A DNA stretch of 64,000 nt, from positions 62,001 to 126,000 of the forward strand of contig NC_134126.1 in NCBI RefSeq assembly GCF_040939455.1. The letters run 5' to 3'. Numbering within the stretch: position 1 is the first letter of the stretch; every line of letters begins with the position of its first letter. The position numbers and the translations under genes are program-made. Below, in pieces: positions 33,264 to 44,054 of this stretch. The notes below the pieces were generated by a model that searched no databases, was not told where the DNA came from, and saw only the letters and a list, made by a program, of their open reading frames with translations. Source of the DNA: Microcebus murinus. Lineage: Eukaryota > Chordata > Mammalia > Primates > Cheirogaleidae.

Positions 33264-36200
33264 CCTCCTGAGATCCGGACCTCCCGCTTTTGGTTGATGG
33301 TCTTGGTTTATTCTGAGCTGGTTCTTTTCCTAGGAATTGTTGTTTGGGATCCTAATTTAGGTTTGGAGGTGCACTCTAAAGGGCTTTCTCCGTTGCCTTT
33401 TTTTTTCCTCTCAAAACTAGTTTCAATTGGCTTGTCTGCGCATTTGGCAAGGAACCCAACTGTCCTATTTGTAGATAGATGAGAGACTGAGTTTCTCAGC
33501 TCCGAAGAAAAGGGGCAGCTTTCTCCTCCCAGACCTAAGGCAGCTCTGGGTGACCAGGGCCCTGAATGGGAGTTGCCTGGGGCGATTCCCCAAGGCGTGA
33601 GTAGCCCCACAGGGAACCCCCCAACAAATTAATTAAAAAAAGGCTCGTTCAGGAAACGCACATAAGAGCTGATCACTCAGCGTTTTGAGCCCTCTCGGAG
33701 GTACTAGACCCCCGAGAGAGAAACTGAGACACCTAAGAGGGTGGGACCGACTCAATGGTGAAACATTGAGGAGCCCCACCCACAAGCAGCACACTGTGAT
33801 CCAGGACACCAAACCCTAGACCGCAGTTCGGTTCCTTGAAGAAAAAAAAAAGAAGAGGAAGGGCAAGGAAAATGACTCTTTTGGGGGCACCCCAGTTGGT
33901 TTGTGGTACCTCTACTTGCAAGTATTTTTGTAAACAAAAAGATTCAAAGGCATGCCAGGTTTTCTAGGGCTCCAGCTGGTTATAGCTAATTCTTGTGCAC
34001 AAGGTTTTAAGAAAGGGCAAAATTACATCAAGAAAAATTCAGAGCTGAAATGGTCGACCCCCCACTATTAAAATGTCTCAAGCTATCTCTCTTCCTTTCT
34101 GGCTACTCTAAAATCTGCTAACTTTTTCTAGTGATGTTAAGATAACTCATTGTTTGTGGTATTTACAATTGAAAGGCTGCCTGGAGACCTTGCAGCCAGT
34201 TCTAGCTAAAATGCTAACACAGAATACTCATTTTGCACTGAAGAAAAAAATCAAACTGCCATAGAAACTGCTTTACCCAAAACTTTGATCCACAGGTCTA
34301 ATTAAGTTACCTATCAGGTCAACTAAAGTTTGCCAGGTGTACAAGTTCCAGTCTCATCAGAAGAAATTTAGATCCAGCTTTCTGTTACAGACTGGTGAGT
34401 TTGTGTTACCATTTCATGGCTAACATTCTAAGGTAAAATTTATCAGAAACTTTGTGTGTATGTATGCGTCTGAGAGAGTGTATATGTTTGGGTATGTTTT
34501 ATGTCTGTCCATGTATCACATGTTTGTGCTTATAGGTTTCAGACTGTTTTAAAATTAAGGAAGCGCTCATAAATTAAACCCAAATGCTTCATGTGAATTT
34601 AGTAACTGTTGGTAAATAAGCTGTGTTATTATTAATAAATAAGGTGTTATTAGTAAAGTAATAGTAAAAATGCTTTCAAACTGTCAGCATACATTTGTTT
34701 TTGCCTGGCTTTTACTGGACATTTTTAAGTTCTTGAGGTGTAAAGGTTTGATAAAAATGTAATGGGTGATTTTTGTTAAGTAAATTTAATATTTGGTCAA
34801 ATGATATTAACTGAATCTGGGTTACCAACAAAAATACTTATGTGTTTAACTTTAAGGTAAAAATGCAAATGTACCTGAGTCAACAAATTAGAATAAATAA
34901 AACACCAAGTAGAGGAAAAAAAAATCCAAATTTAATTGTTAAAGGTGTATAAAAAAAAAAAAACATTTTGGTTTTGGTCTTTTAATCCTAACTGCAGAAA
35001 TAGTTTACCTCCACTCATTCAATGCCTGTAGAGAGGTGCACAAGGTGTGTTCAACTCATTTAACAGTACTGTTAGGAATTCAAAGTTGTCCTGAAAGTTG
35101 TAAAGAACTTAAATTGAAAGCTTTAGTTTTACCTTGGTCTTGTCCATTTTTGTCCTACTCTTTACAATCTAGCTGGTTATGATTACATTGTGTTACTGTA
35201 ATAGAGTTTTTGCCTAAAAAAAAATTCTAAATTATTAATTTTTATATAGCAATTTAAGATAAAAAGTGACTGATGGTTAAAATCCATGAGACTCTCAAAG
35301 TAATCTTACTCTATAAATGTGCTAAAGTTTATGCACTAAACATTGTTTTGAGATCATTTAGATAGTTTGTTTTTTTTAACAGCTTAATCTTGAACCTCAT
35401 GTAAAAAGCATGTTACCACTTTGTATCATTGTTTGAGGTGCTAACAAATGGTGCTGAAAGTTTTTTTCCTCAGTCTACAGCCAGGAGATCTTATGTTGAT
35501 GGGATTTAAAAAAAAAAAAAAAACTAGCTTAAAATAAAGGCTTCAAAAGCAAAATTTTCTGACCTTGCTCACCTCTTGTGCCAATTCTTCCCTAAAGCTA
35601 GCCATAAAACCTAAAATTATTCATGTAAAATGCCCATAAAGCAATTATCTGACCTACTTTGTTTTTACTTTGTTTTACTGTAAAACCCCATGCCAGAAAG
35701 GGCTTTGTCCTACACCCAAAAGGGAAAAATGCACACTCAAGAGGCCAAGCAAAATCTAAATATAAAATGCCTTGCTGGTTCTGCCACTAAGCCTGTTAGA
35801 ATTAGCTCATATCCTTTTTGTCCAATCATCTTTCTACACAGCTGTCCATACTTTAAACATAAAAAATGGACAATTTCCCCTGCATCTTTGTGTTCATTCT
35901 AAAAACGTCCATGTATAAGTTTTAAGTCCTTCTCTTATTAATCCTATTACTTTTAATGTCAGTAGATTTTCAGCAAGCCTTTAGGAGAACAGTGGCCTTT
36001 GCTCCCAAACTTTGGGTGCCAGAGACATTCCCCTATGATGCCAATAGATTTTGTTTGGGGATGTGATGTTTTGGAAGGATCTAATTAGCAAATACCTTTA
36101 AACAAGATATTCTAAAATGACTACTATGTTTACAAAATTTAGAAGTGATGTTATATTTTGTTTAAAATAACAAGTCTTATTTAAATGCTTATTGTTTCTG

Positions 36201-36699
36201 ATAAGATTTGAGTTTGTATTTTAATCCGTGTTCTGTTATATATATCTAATTTACAGGGTATAAAAATGGTTAATAAAGTAACTTAAACTTTTAATAGCTA
36301 GGATCTAAGTAAGCTGCTAATATAGATGAATTACGTAAATACAAATGCAATAAATACAAATAAATCTTAAAGTCATGTTAAGTTAAAAAATAATCATAAA
36401 ATGTCATTATATGTCCCTTAGAAATGGGTCATTTATAAGGTAAAGTACTAGAACATCAGTTCTTAAATATAAGTTTAAGTTTATACCTTCATAGCCTTAT
36501 ATTTAGGAATACTAATACAATTGGTGACTAATAGTTCAAAGTTAATTTAACTTCCTAAGTTTTTCTAAGAGTTGACATTATGATTAGTACGTGTAATTAA
36601 AACTTCTAGATAAAAGAAGAACAACTCTGTACAAAAATTCTTTTAATAAAATGTTATACAGCATAAGTATTAGTTTGTTAAAAGATAATTTTGTTTATA

Positions 36700-37160
36700 G
36701 GCATTTATGGAAACAAACTTTCCTCTCAGGACTGCTTTAGCTGTGTCCCACAGGTTTTGACAACTTGTGTTTGATAACTTGTGTTAAAAAAAAAAAAAAT
36801 CTTTTGATTTCCATCTTGATTTCCTCATTTATGAAGTGATCATTTAGTAGAAGGTTGTTTAGTTTCCATGATTTTGTGTAAAAATGAGAGTTCCTGTTAG
36901 GGTCGATCTCTACATTTACTCCATTGTGATCTGAAAAAAGACACGGTATAATTTCTATTTTTTAAAAAAAAAAAAAATTGTTTGAGATATGCTTTGTCCT
37001 AGGATATGGTCAATCTTAGAGAATGACCTATGAGTTAATGAGAAGAATGTGTATTCAGTGGTTTTGAGGTAGAATGTCCTATAAAATGTAAGTCAGGCCC
37101 AATTGTTCTAGAGTTCTGTTTAAGTCCATTATTTTGTTTAATTGGTTTTTTGAAACTACT
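36700..37160 (-). mobile_element. LINE-1 ORF2 fragment carried inside the ERV
   Basis: Antisense L1 order is recognisable: CTCAGGACTGCTTTAGCTGT, TTTACTCCATTGTGATCTGA, GATATGGTCAATCTTAGAGA, GAGAAGAATGTGTATTCAGT and TCTAGAGTTCTGTTTAAGTC. L1 sense is on the minus strand. It is truncated at both ends and diverged. It lies inside an element whose LTRs are identical, so it was probably in the ERV's source copy rather than inserted here. Confidence 0.75.
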
Positions 37161-40040
37161 TATCCAATATGTAAATGATCATTAAAAATTAAGTAGATAT
37201 AAAAGTTAAAGGTTATAAAAGGTTTATAAAAGTCTTATAGTCTTATAGGTTAAAATTAGATTGATTTGTTTATAAGATTTTATTAAAATTAACTTTGATG
37301 ATTAGTACACTAACACAATGAAATTTGGCTTTCTCTTTTAAACTAGATTGTCATATGATATTAATAGGAATAACAAGATTTTTTATTCATCTTTTAATAA
37401 ACTGCAAAAAAGACACAGATTCAGCTTCCTTATTAACTTGTACTGCAGTCTGTCTATTTAGGTCTTATACTTGTTTGAGACACTGAGTCTCCTTTCTCTA
37501 AAAAAATAGGATTTTGGCACTTAAAAAAATATATATATATTTGAATTATTAATTTGGCTATAATTTTACAGTAACCTACAATCTTGTTTCATGACAAGTG
37601 TCTTAGGATAAACAATTCATGACTTCCTACTTTTTAAAGTTTTCACTAAAATTTAAAGTTACTAAAAATAAAAATTCTAGTCATTGTATGTAATTCTACA
37701 TATAAGGTGTACCAAAGAATATAAAACAGAATGTTCTTATTAAAATGTGTAACTTTGTCTAATAAGGGCTGAATCAAAATAAATTTAGAAAGAAAATACA
37801 AAATTCCACTTGTGTAAGAAAAAGATGTAAAGGGACAATGAATATAGAAATATATTTTGGTAAGAAAGGTTAAACAGAAAGAATAATGTAAAGAAAGGAT
37901 CTTGCATGAAATTTTTGTCCTAAAATGAATGGTTATTTAGAAAAAGGGAATGTTAGGACAAAATCGAAAGTTTTAAGGTATGTTTTGTAAATGGTTTGTG
38001 GTACGTGCAGGTGAGGATGAAGTTTATAAAAAATTTATTAAAAAATTTTGGCTAAAACAAAGATTTCTGTCAATATTAATTTACTCTTAATGAAATAACA
38101 TGATGTGTACTCATTTTGATTTTATAACATGTTTTTTTTCCTCTTAATATAAAAGGTAGTGTAGTACAAAAGGTTTTTGTTTAATTTTGGTAATTGGCAT
38201 TTTATGCTTTGGTAAAACATTTTATACTTTGTCAGATAATCTCTGTGCTCTCTTTATTAGGTTTTGACTAACTAGAAAAACTAAAAAAGGGTTAAGATTT
38301 GTATCCATATAACTTTATCACCTTTAGATTTATTTGATATCTATCTCTTTGTTAAATTATTTTATAGTGGTTTGTGATTATATATGCACAAATGCTTTAA
38401 GCCTTTGATATTTGACAACCTTTCCAAAACTTAAATTCTGAATCCAGCCTTTTGACCTTAAACTAGCTTTTTACACATTAGGATCACCAAAAGTCTAAGA
38501 CAGACTTTAGATTTATTTTAATGTGTCAAAACTATCCAGGGAACATTATCAAATATAAAATGGTGTTTAACTTTCTTTGGGCTGTACTTATAAGTATATT
38601 ATTAATATACTAGTATTGTAAAATATTGACATGTCTTGGTATGTGTTATCAGTAATAATTATGGTTATTAGGTAAATTGCTATATGTCACAAAATAACCA
38701 ATTTGGACTCTCTGTAACCATGGCTGGTCAAGTTTTATCATCTTTTAAGTTATTATTTTACTTTGATTCATCTCAGAAAATGATTCTTTCTGGCTAAGTC
38801 TAAAATTGGCTTCTTCAAGTAAAGGCCATGGAAAGGACTGACAAATCCACTTAAATACTGGTTTCTAATAACTTTGGAGATTATATATACCACTGGACTA
38901 AAAGAAAACGAAATTCCAAGACTTTAATTAAAAATCTGATATGACCATGAGTATAGCTAATTCAAACCTCATGAGACGGAACTAAATTTTCATATAAAGA
39001 CTCTTTATTTAAAACATTACTAACTCTTTTATTTTGTTTTCCAGAGTCCTGACAAATTTTAAGTAATTAGCAAGTTTACCTGATCTCTGGGACCTTAAAA
39101 CCATAGAAATCTGCCAAAGCCCTGTTCAAATGTCCTCCCTCTAAGCCCAGGGAATATCGCGGAAGAGGGGGCGTGCCAGATTGTAAGGGCCAATTCTGAG
39201 GGATGGAATTAGTTTAGACCCTCCAGATGAAGGAGGGACACACAAAAGCCTAAAGGAATACTAAATAAGATACTCCGTCTTTTCAGGCCACATGCTGCAG
39301 ATAGCCATCCCAATCATAAAAGTCTTTCTCTGCTTCCTATAGACTTAGAACTTACTAAGTATAATTTTTATCAGTTATGGATTTATCCAAAAAGAAATAT
39401 AATAAGTAATTTATCAGCCACCTTACTATAAATTACTAAATTTCCTCCTTAGCTTAATTGTTAATAATGCTTATATTTTGCTACAAGTTGTAGGTAAATT
39501 AGTTTTATAACTTTGCCTTTAAAATATTAAAGATCAAATGTTTCTCAAGTTTAATTTATGCCCTCCTCAGGATGTTATACCTATGGAGACTAATTGTCCA
39601 GAGGAAAAATTAAATTTATTAGATTCTGAATTGGTATCAGTTTTGTAATCCTCAAATAAAATTTACCATAAAGTTCAATTGACTGTTGATACAGAGGGTA
39701 AACGCATTGTAAGTCTGATTAAAAAAAATATGATGATGCATGCAAAGGATTTTTTTGGCTGGTTAGGCTGCTTGTTACCTTCTGATTCTACCTATGACTC
39801 TTATTAAGTTTCCTGTAAATGCTATACCAGATACAGGAAAAGGAAAAAAATCAATCAAAGGCCCAGATCATGATAGCTCGCAAAACAGATCTGGTTCAAG
39901 ATGTTTTTTTTTCAGAGTAGGCCGGAGGCCTGACTCTATCTGGCCCCCTTTAACAATTGGCTATTAAATCAAGTGGAGTCATGTCCCCCCCCTAAGATAT
40001 AACACCGCCTATTTCACAACACCATGCGACCAGATAGACA

Positions 40041-40114
40041 ACTCTAGGAATGAGCCTTCCTAGCACCATGGGACCAGACATCTCTAGGAATGAGCCTTCC
40101 TAGCACCGTGGGAC
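40041..40114 (+). repeat. short direct repeat near the ERV 3' end
   Basis: CTCTAGGAATGAGCCTTCCT followed by AGCACC is present at 40042 and again at 40082, with one A/G difference shortly after. The duplication lies just upstream of the polypurine tract and has no obvious function. Confidence 0.75.
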
Positions 40115-40168
40115 CTCATGCTAGTTATTGGCCTACATATGCATTCCATGGAATGATCTTTGGCCAAC

Positions 40169-40176
40169 AGGGGGAA
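40169..40176 (+). other. polypurine tract
   Basis: AGGGGGAA sits 1 bp before the 3' LTR start. It is short but correctly placed to prime plus-strand DNA synthesis. Confidence 0.55.
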
Positions 40177-40177
40177 C

Positions 40178-40859
40178 TGAGGACTGAACTCTAATTTTTT
40201 GCTAAAAACTCCTTCCTAAGGAGGCCAGCTGGGTTAGGCTGGCAAATGGTAAGGAGGCCAGCAGGGTTAGGCTGACAAACAGTAAATTCCCACTAAGCGG
40301 CTTTTGTTAACCAAACGAAGCAGTGGTTTACTTCCTGACCTGATTCTGGTATGGCATTAACATCACCTAAAAAATAAGAAGCCCCTGTCTTAACTCAAGC
40401 ATCCTAGCAGATGCCTATTCTTAAATTTAAACCATCTTAAAACATCCTAGCAGGCGCCTATTGTAAATTTAAAGTGTCCTCCTGTCTGGACCTCCCAGAG
40501 TGCTCATACCCTTATCTTAAAGTAAGCATATCTTTTCTGGTCTTCTAGATAAAGACTAACTCTCTCAGCCAATTGCCAGCCAAAGAATCTTTAAACCCAC
40601 CTATAACCTGTAAGCCCCCGCTTCGAGATGTCCCACCTTTTTTGGGCCAAACCAATGTATGCCTCTCATGTATTGATTTGTGACTTTGCCTGTAACCCCT
40701 GCCTCTCTGAAAATGTATAAAACTGAACTGTAGCCCAGCCACAGCGAGTCCACTTGCCCAAGGCCTCTTGGCAGTGGCTCCGGGTCATGGTCCTCAAATT
40801 TGGCTCAGAATAAATCTCTTTAAAATTATTTTACAGAGTTTGGCTTTTTTCCGTCGACA
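40178..40859 (+). repeat. 3' LTR
   Basis: 682 bp, same start, end and internal signals as the 5' LTR. I found no mismatch in a line-by-line comparison. Followed directly by the second TCTC and the resumed 5S unit. Confidence 0.92.
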
Positions 40860-40863
40860 TCTC
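40860..40863. repeat. right target-site duplication (TCTC)
   Basis: The second copy of TCTC. The bases after it (TATGATTGCATTTTC) continue the unit exactly where 32447 left off. Confidence 0.85.
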
Positions 40864-40922
40864 TATGATTGCATTTTCTTTTCTCTCTCTTTTCAAGCAG
40901 ATGATGGGAGTCCAAGTATGAA
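40864..40922 (+). repeat. end of 5S composite unit 1 after the ERV
   Basis: The 59-bp T-rich tail (TGCATTTTCTTTTCTCTCTC ... GATGATGGGAGTCC) is present at the same place in all units. It may be an eroded poly(T), that is, the poly(A) tail of the antisense L1 that begins next. Confidence 0.7.
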
Positions 40923-41436
40923 GGTGACATGTGTTGCCCGCGCCCCCCTCCCCCCTGTGTTCTTATTCATTTACCTCTGATGTTGTTCCAGCGTATTGTG
41001 GGGGTACCAATGTTAAGGTCAGGTACGTTGCCCTCTCCCAGCCTCCCCCCTCGGGTCAGAGCCTCAAGTGCGCCAATCCCCCAGTCGGTGCGCACTCACC
41101 CCATTCCTAATGGAGGTGTATGCCCATCCCCTCCCCCCACCCGCCCGACACCCACCCGATGAAGGTGATTCCTCTGTGTCCACTTAGGTGTCCATCGGTT
41201 CGTACCCATTTGCTGGTGAGCACGAGCACGTGGTGCTCGTGTGTCCATTCTTGGGCTACCTGGCTTACTGGAACGGGTTCCAGCTCTGGCCAGGAGAACC
41301 ACGAGAGGTGCCCTCTCACCGCTGCTCCTCCTAGCTGAATAGCACTCCGTGGTGTCCACGCGCCACATTTCATTTACGCACTCGTGGGTCGATGGGCACT
41401 CGGGTCGCTTCCAGGTCTTTGCGATTGTGACTTGTG
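40923..41436 (-). mobile_element. LINE-1 3' fragment (piece A), unit 2
   Basis: Same antisense L1 piece as in unit 1. It ends at GCGATTGTGACTTGTGCCCT and differs by scattered substitutions, including CACATTTCATTTACGCACTC in place of the ATTAATGCACTC form. Confidence 0.75.
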
Positions 41437-41460
41437 CCCTGAGTCTAACCCTAACCCTTA

Positions 41461-41620
41461 CCCAGCCCGTCTCCTCCTCGGCCCCTGCCTGACTGACTCC
41501 TTCCCGCCCGGCTGTCTCCTGTCACCGTCCTCTGCCCCTGCCTGACACGCTCCTCCCCGCCCGGGCCGTCACCGTCCTCGGCCCCTGCCTGACGGGGCTC
41601 CTCCGTCGCATGGGCCTTCC
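41461..41620. repeat. GC-rich 43-47-bp minisatellite, unit 2
   Basis: Three to four copies of the CTGCCTGAC...CTCCTCCCCGCCC motif, the smallest tract among the units. It is preceded by TCTAACCCTAACCCTTA. Confidence 0.8.
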
Positions 41621-42135
41621 AAGGGCTTGGTGTGGACGCTGGTTCCAGGACGCCCTCCCAGGAACCCGGTAGCAGGGCGGCCGCAGCGTCTCGCGCCACC
41701 CAACCGTCCGCCGGCCGGCGGCCGTCGCTAAGTGGCCTGCGGGGGACGTGCCCCCACTTTGGGGCGGGCGCCCAGCCTGGTGTCTTCTATGAGGCCCCGT
41801 GGCTGCTTTCCCCCCCGCAAGGGGAGCGCCGCGGAGGTGGGGACCGCCTCCTCGTGGGGACGTACACCCAGCTCTCCATGTCGGATTCCGGGGCTCTCTG
41901 TCCTGCCAGAAGGCCCAGCTGGCCTGCGGGTCCTTAGAGTGGCAAAAACATCCGAAAACTGAGATTGTGGGTCCGGTGGTTGTCTGCACTTCTGTGCTGG
42001 GCACCCCAGGGAGGCCCGGGGGCTGGCTGGACAACGCGGTCTGCTGGGCAGGGGGGGGGGTTTGGAGGAGCAACTGATGCCCTTTGCACTTTGGGTAGCA
42101 AGTGTCTGAAGTGTCTCTGAGCCCTGCGCCATGTC

Positions 42136-42197
42136 GGGGGGGGGGTGGGAGGTCGGGGGGGGGGGTGGAGGAGCAGGAGGAGGAGGAGGAGGAGGTG
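42136..42197 (+). repeat. G-run and GGA purine tract, unit 2
   Basis: G10, TGGGAGGTC, G11, then a GGAGGAGCAGGAGGA repeat. This is the strongest G-quadruplex candidate in the window. A further G10 run lies at 42051-42060. Confidence 0.8.
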
Positions 42198-42692
42198 GGA
42201 AGGGCCGTGGCCTGCAGTCGTGTTCCCGGGGTGGCTTCTTCCACAGGCTGCTTGGCCTGGGCTCCCTGCACCTGGGCCTTTGGAGGACTGGCCCTGTGCT
42301 TGCCAACGCTTCCCCTGCAGGGACCCAGAGCTGGGAGGTTGCATCTCTCAGCCCTGGGTCAGGCAGAGCCCCAGCGGGCCATGCCCACAACCTCTCTCAG
42401 CACGGGTCCCCCAGAAGGCTCCTTTGGGACCAGGATTCTCTTGCGGGTGACTCTTTAAGGTCTGGCCCCTGGATGGAGGGGCACCAGGAGTAGAGGAGCA
42501 GGAAGGGGAAGGGGGTGGCCATGCAAGGGGACACTTTGAGGCCAAGTCCCAGCTTCAGCCTGATCCTCCTGGGAACCCCTCTCTGAGACAAGGAGCCGGG
42601 CTTCGCATTCCCACAGCAGCCAGTCGTGGGCTGAGGACACCTGGGGGGTTGGGAACTCCCTGGCTTCTCCTTGGCTTAACATCTGGAGCTGC

Positions 42693-42780
42693 TTGTGAAT
42701 TGTGCCGCCACACACACCCGAGTGCCGGTGTCTTCCGCACAGACTGCGGGCCTCGCTCTTCTGAGTGCCGCCAGCTCGCG
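42693..42780 (-). mobile_element. LINE-1 fragment (piece B), unit 2
   Basis: TTGTGAATTGTGCCGCCACA and CCGAGTGCCGGTGTCTTCCG match piece B of the other units with a few changes. Confidence 0.6.
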
Positions 42781-43722
42781 ACCCACCCACAGGTGAACCT
42801 GGTCAGGGTACTTTCTCTCAGGGGCAGACTCTGATCCGGGGGGCTAACTGTGTCTCTGTTTGCTCGTTTCTTTCTTCCATTTCGGGAAAGTCTTCCTTTT
42901 TGGGTGTGGAAATCTCCTATGCCTTTCCTCGCCTATTCTGTCAGCTTTAAAATTCTCTTTCAGTTGCCACCCTCACAGATGGATTAGGAAACTCTTTCCG
43001 GTGCACTCATTAGTGAAATGACCTCAATGAAGCTGGAATCCAATATCTAATCGCCGATTTTTAGCGAGTCCACACGCCAGGGTGGTCGGGGTCCAATGCA
43101 GCCCCGGCCAGGCCCAGGCCCCTTGGACCGGGCCACAGGAGGACACAGAGGAGGGTCCCAGCCCCCAGGAAGCGGTGCCGGCAGTTCTCCACGGGCTTGG
43201 GCGTTTTCCAGAGGTAGGAGATGGAGGGGACTGATTTCTTCAGCGCCCCACAAACCACGCCACCCCACCCCACCCATGGGACACATCCCCAGAGAGAGTC
43301 CCCATACACTGGCTCCCCTCCCCCTTGCGCTGTGCCCCAGCCCTGGCCCGGGGGAATAGGCGGCAGCCCACCCACAGGGCGAGGGGGGGGCGCAGCTGAA
43401 AGGGGTTGTGGGGGAGGGCGGCCCCTGGCTGGGGTCAAAGGGCGAGCATCTGGCGCGGCGCGCTGTGGGCAGTCAGCGGTGGCGACGGGCTGGGGGTGGG
43501 CAGCGGGTAGGTGAAGGAGGCCGGGGGAGGAGACGAGGGGGGCTGGAAGGGCTCCACCTTGGCGAGTCCAGCCATGGAGGCGCATCTTGTGTTAGTGTGA
43601 GTGTGTGTGTGTGTATAGAGAGACAGCCCCCCACCCTGCCCCGCCCCGCCCATCACCCCCTTCCTTCCCTGGGAGCCCACGGGGCCTGGGGCTGGAGGAG
43701 GCGGCGGGGAAGCACAGAGGGT

Positions 43723-43837
43723 GGCCACACCACCCTGAATGCCCCTTATCTCGTCTGGTCTTGGAAGCTAAGCAGGGTCGGGCCATCGTTAGTACCTGGA
43801 TGGGAGACCGCCTGGGCATACCGGGTGCCACAGGCTT
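43723..43837 (+). pseudogene. 5S rRNA pseudogene, unit 2 (promoter-deleted)
   Basis: The sequence starts at 5S position 7. About 40 bp present in unit 1, covering the D-box and GTCTAG, are missing, so GAAGCACAGAGGGTGGCCAC joins directly. Inside are C24T, G27C, C30T, G31T, A42G, C46T, T79C, an AATACC-to-CATACC change and a one-base insertion where CCTGGTTAG became CCATCGTTAG (intermediate element). Box A is intact. The decay pattern differs from that of units 3-5, so it became a pseudogene independently. A TTC repeat and T run follow. Confidence 0.85.
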
Positions 43838-43861
43838 CTTCTTCTTCTTCTTCTTTTTTTT
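43835..43861. repeat. TTC microsatellite after 5S copy 2
   Basis: CTTCTTCTTCTTCTTC then a T8 run replaces the T16 of unit 1. This is probably slippage of the terminator tract. Confidence 0.8.
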
Positions 43862-44054
43862 GCCTCTTGTTCTGTCCCCTTTCTGGGAGGGCGGCAGCGG
43901 CCGGGGTGGGGGTGACCCCCACCCTCGGCGCCCGCCGTGGTGCCTGGCGCGCCAGCCCTCATCGTGGGGCCTCCTCTTGTCCCAAGCCGCGACACCACTG
44001 CCACGCGGCAGCATGCGTGGCATCTGGACTCTCAGGTCTCAGACCAAAAGTCTG

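Larger units (their letters stand above)
33130..40177 (+). other. ERV interior: leader plus AT-rich non-coding body
   Basis: 33130-33900 is a GC-moderate leader with a strong splice-donor match (GGTAAGTCC, donor at 33258) and A-rich tracts. From about 33900 to 39900 the sequence is strongly AT-rich, with frequent stops in all frames and homopolymer A/T runs (for example 35509-35523, 36785-36799). It includes an antisense L1 fragment at about 36700-37160. Near the 3' end a 34-bp sequence recurs 40 bp apart (40041 and 40081). No retroviral coding frame survives, so this is a large-retrotransposon-derivative type of element. Confidence 0.75.
32448..40859 (+). mobile_element. non-autonomous ERV-type LTR retroelement (8.4 kb)
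   Basis: A complete LTR element lies inside 5S unit 1. It has 682-bp LTRs starting TG and ending CA, a primer-binding site just inside the 5' LTR, a leader with a splice-donor motif, an AT-rich interior of about 7 kb and a short polypurine tract. The LTRs are identical by eye and 4-bp target duplications flank it, so insertion was recent. The interior has no open frame above about 110 codons and nothing recognisable as gag, pol or env. It must have moved with proteins from a relative. Class I assignment rests on the 4-bp duplication and the leader layout. I cannot name the family. Confidence 0.9.
40923..44054 (+). repeat. 5S composite unit 2, left part
   Basis: Second unit, similar to unit 1 but with a smaller GC minisatellite (about 160 bp) and a damaged 5S whose promoter and first bases are deleted. 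It is interrupted at 44054 by minisatellite block 2 and continues at 50218. Landmarks: L1 piece A 40923-41436, telomere-like motif about 41446-41460, G runs at 42051-42060, 42136-42145 and 42155-42165, L1 piece B about 42693-42780, GT tract about 43590-43614. Confidence 0.9.

Noticed and set aside
35690..35902. 70-codon open frame in the ERV interior
   Set aside because: Too short, no recognised motif, and lies in AT-rich non-coding sequence.
33130..40177. Retroviral gag, pol or env genes
   Set aside because: Frames are short and riddled with stops in all six readings. A few short open stretches have no recognisable domain.
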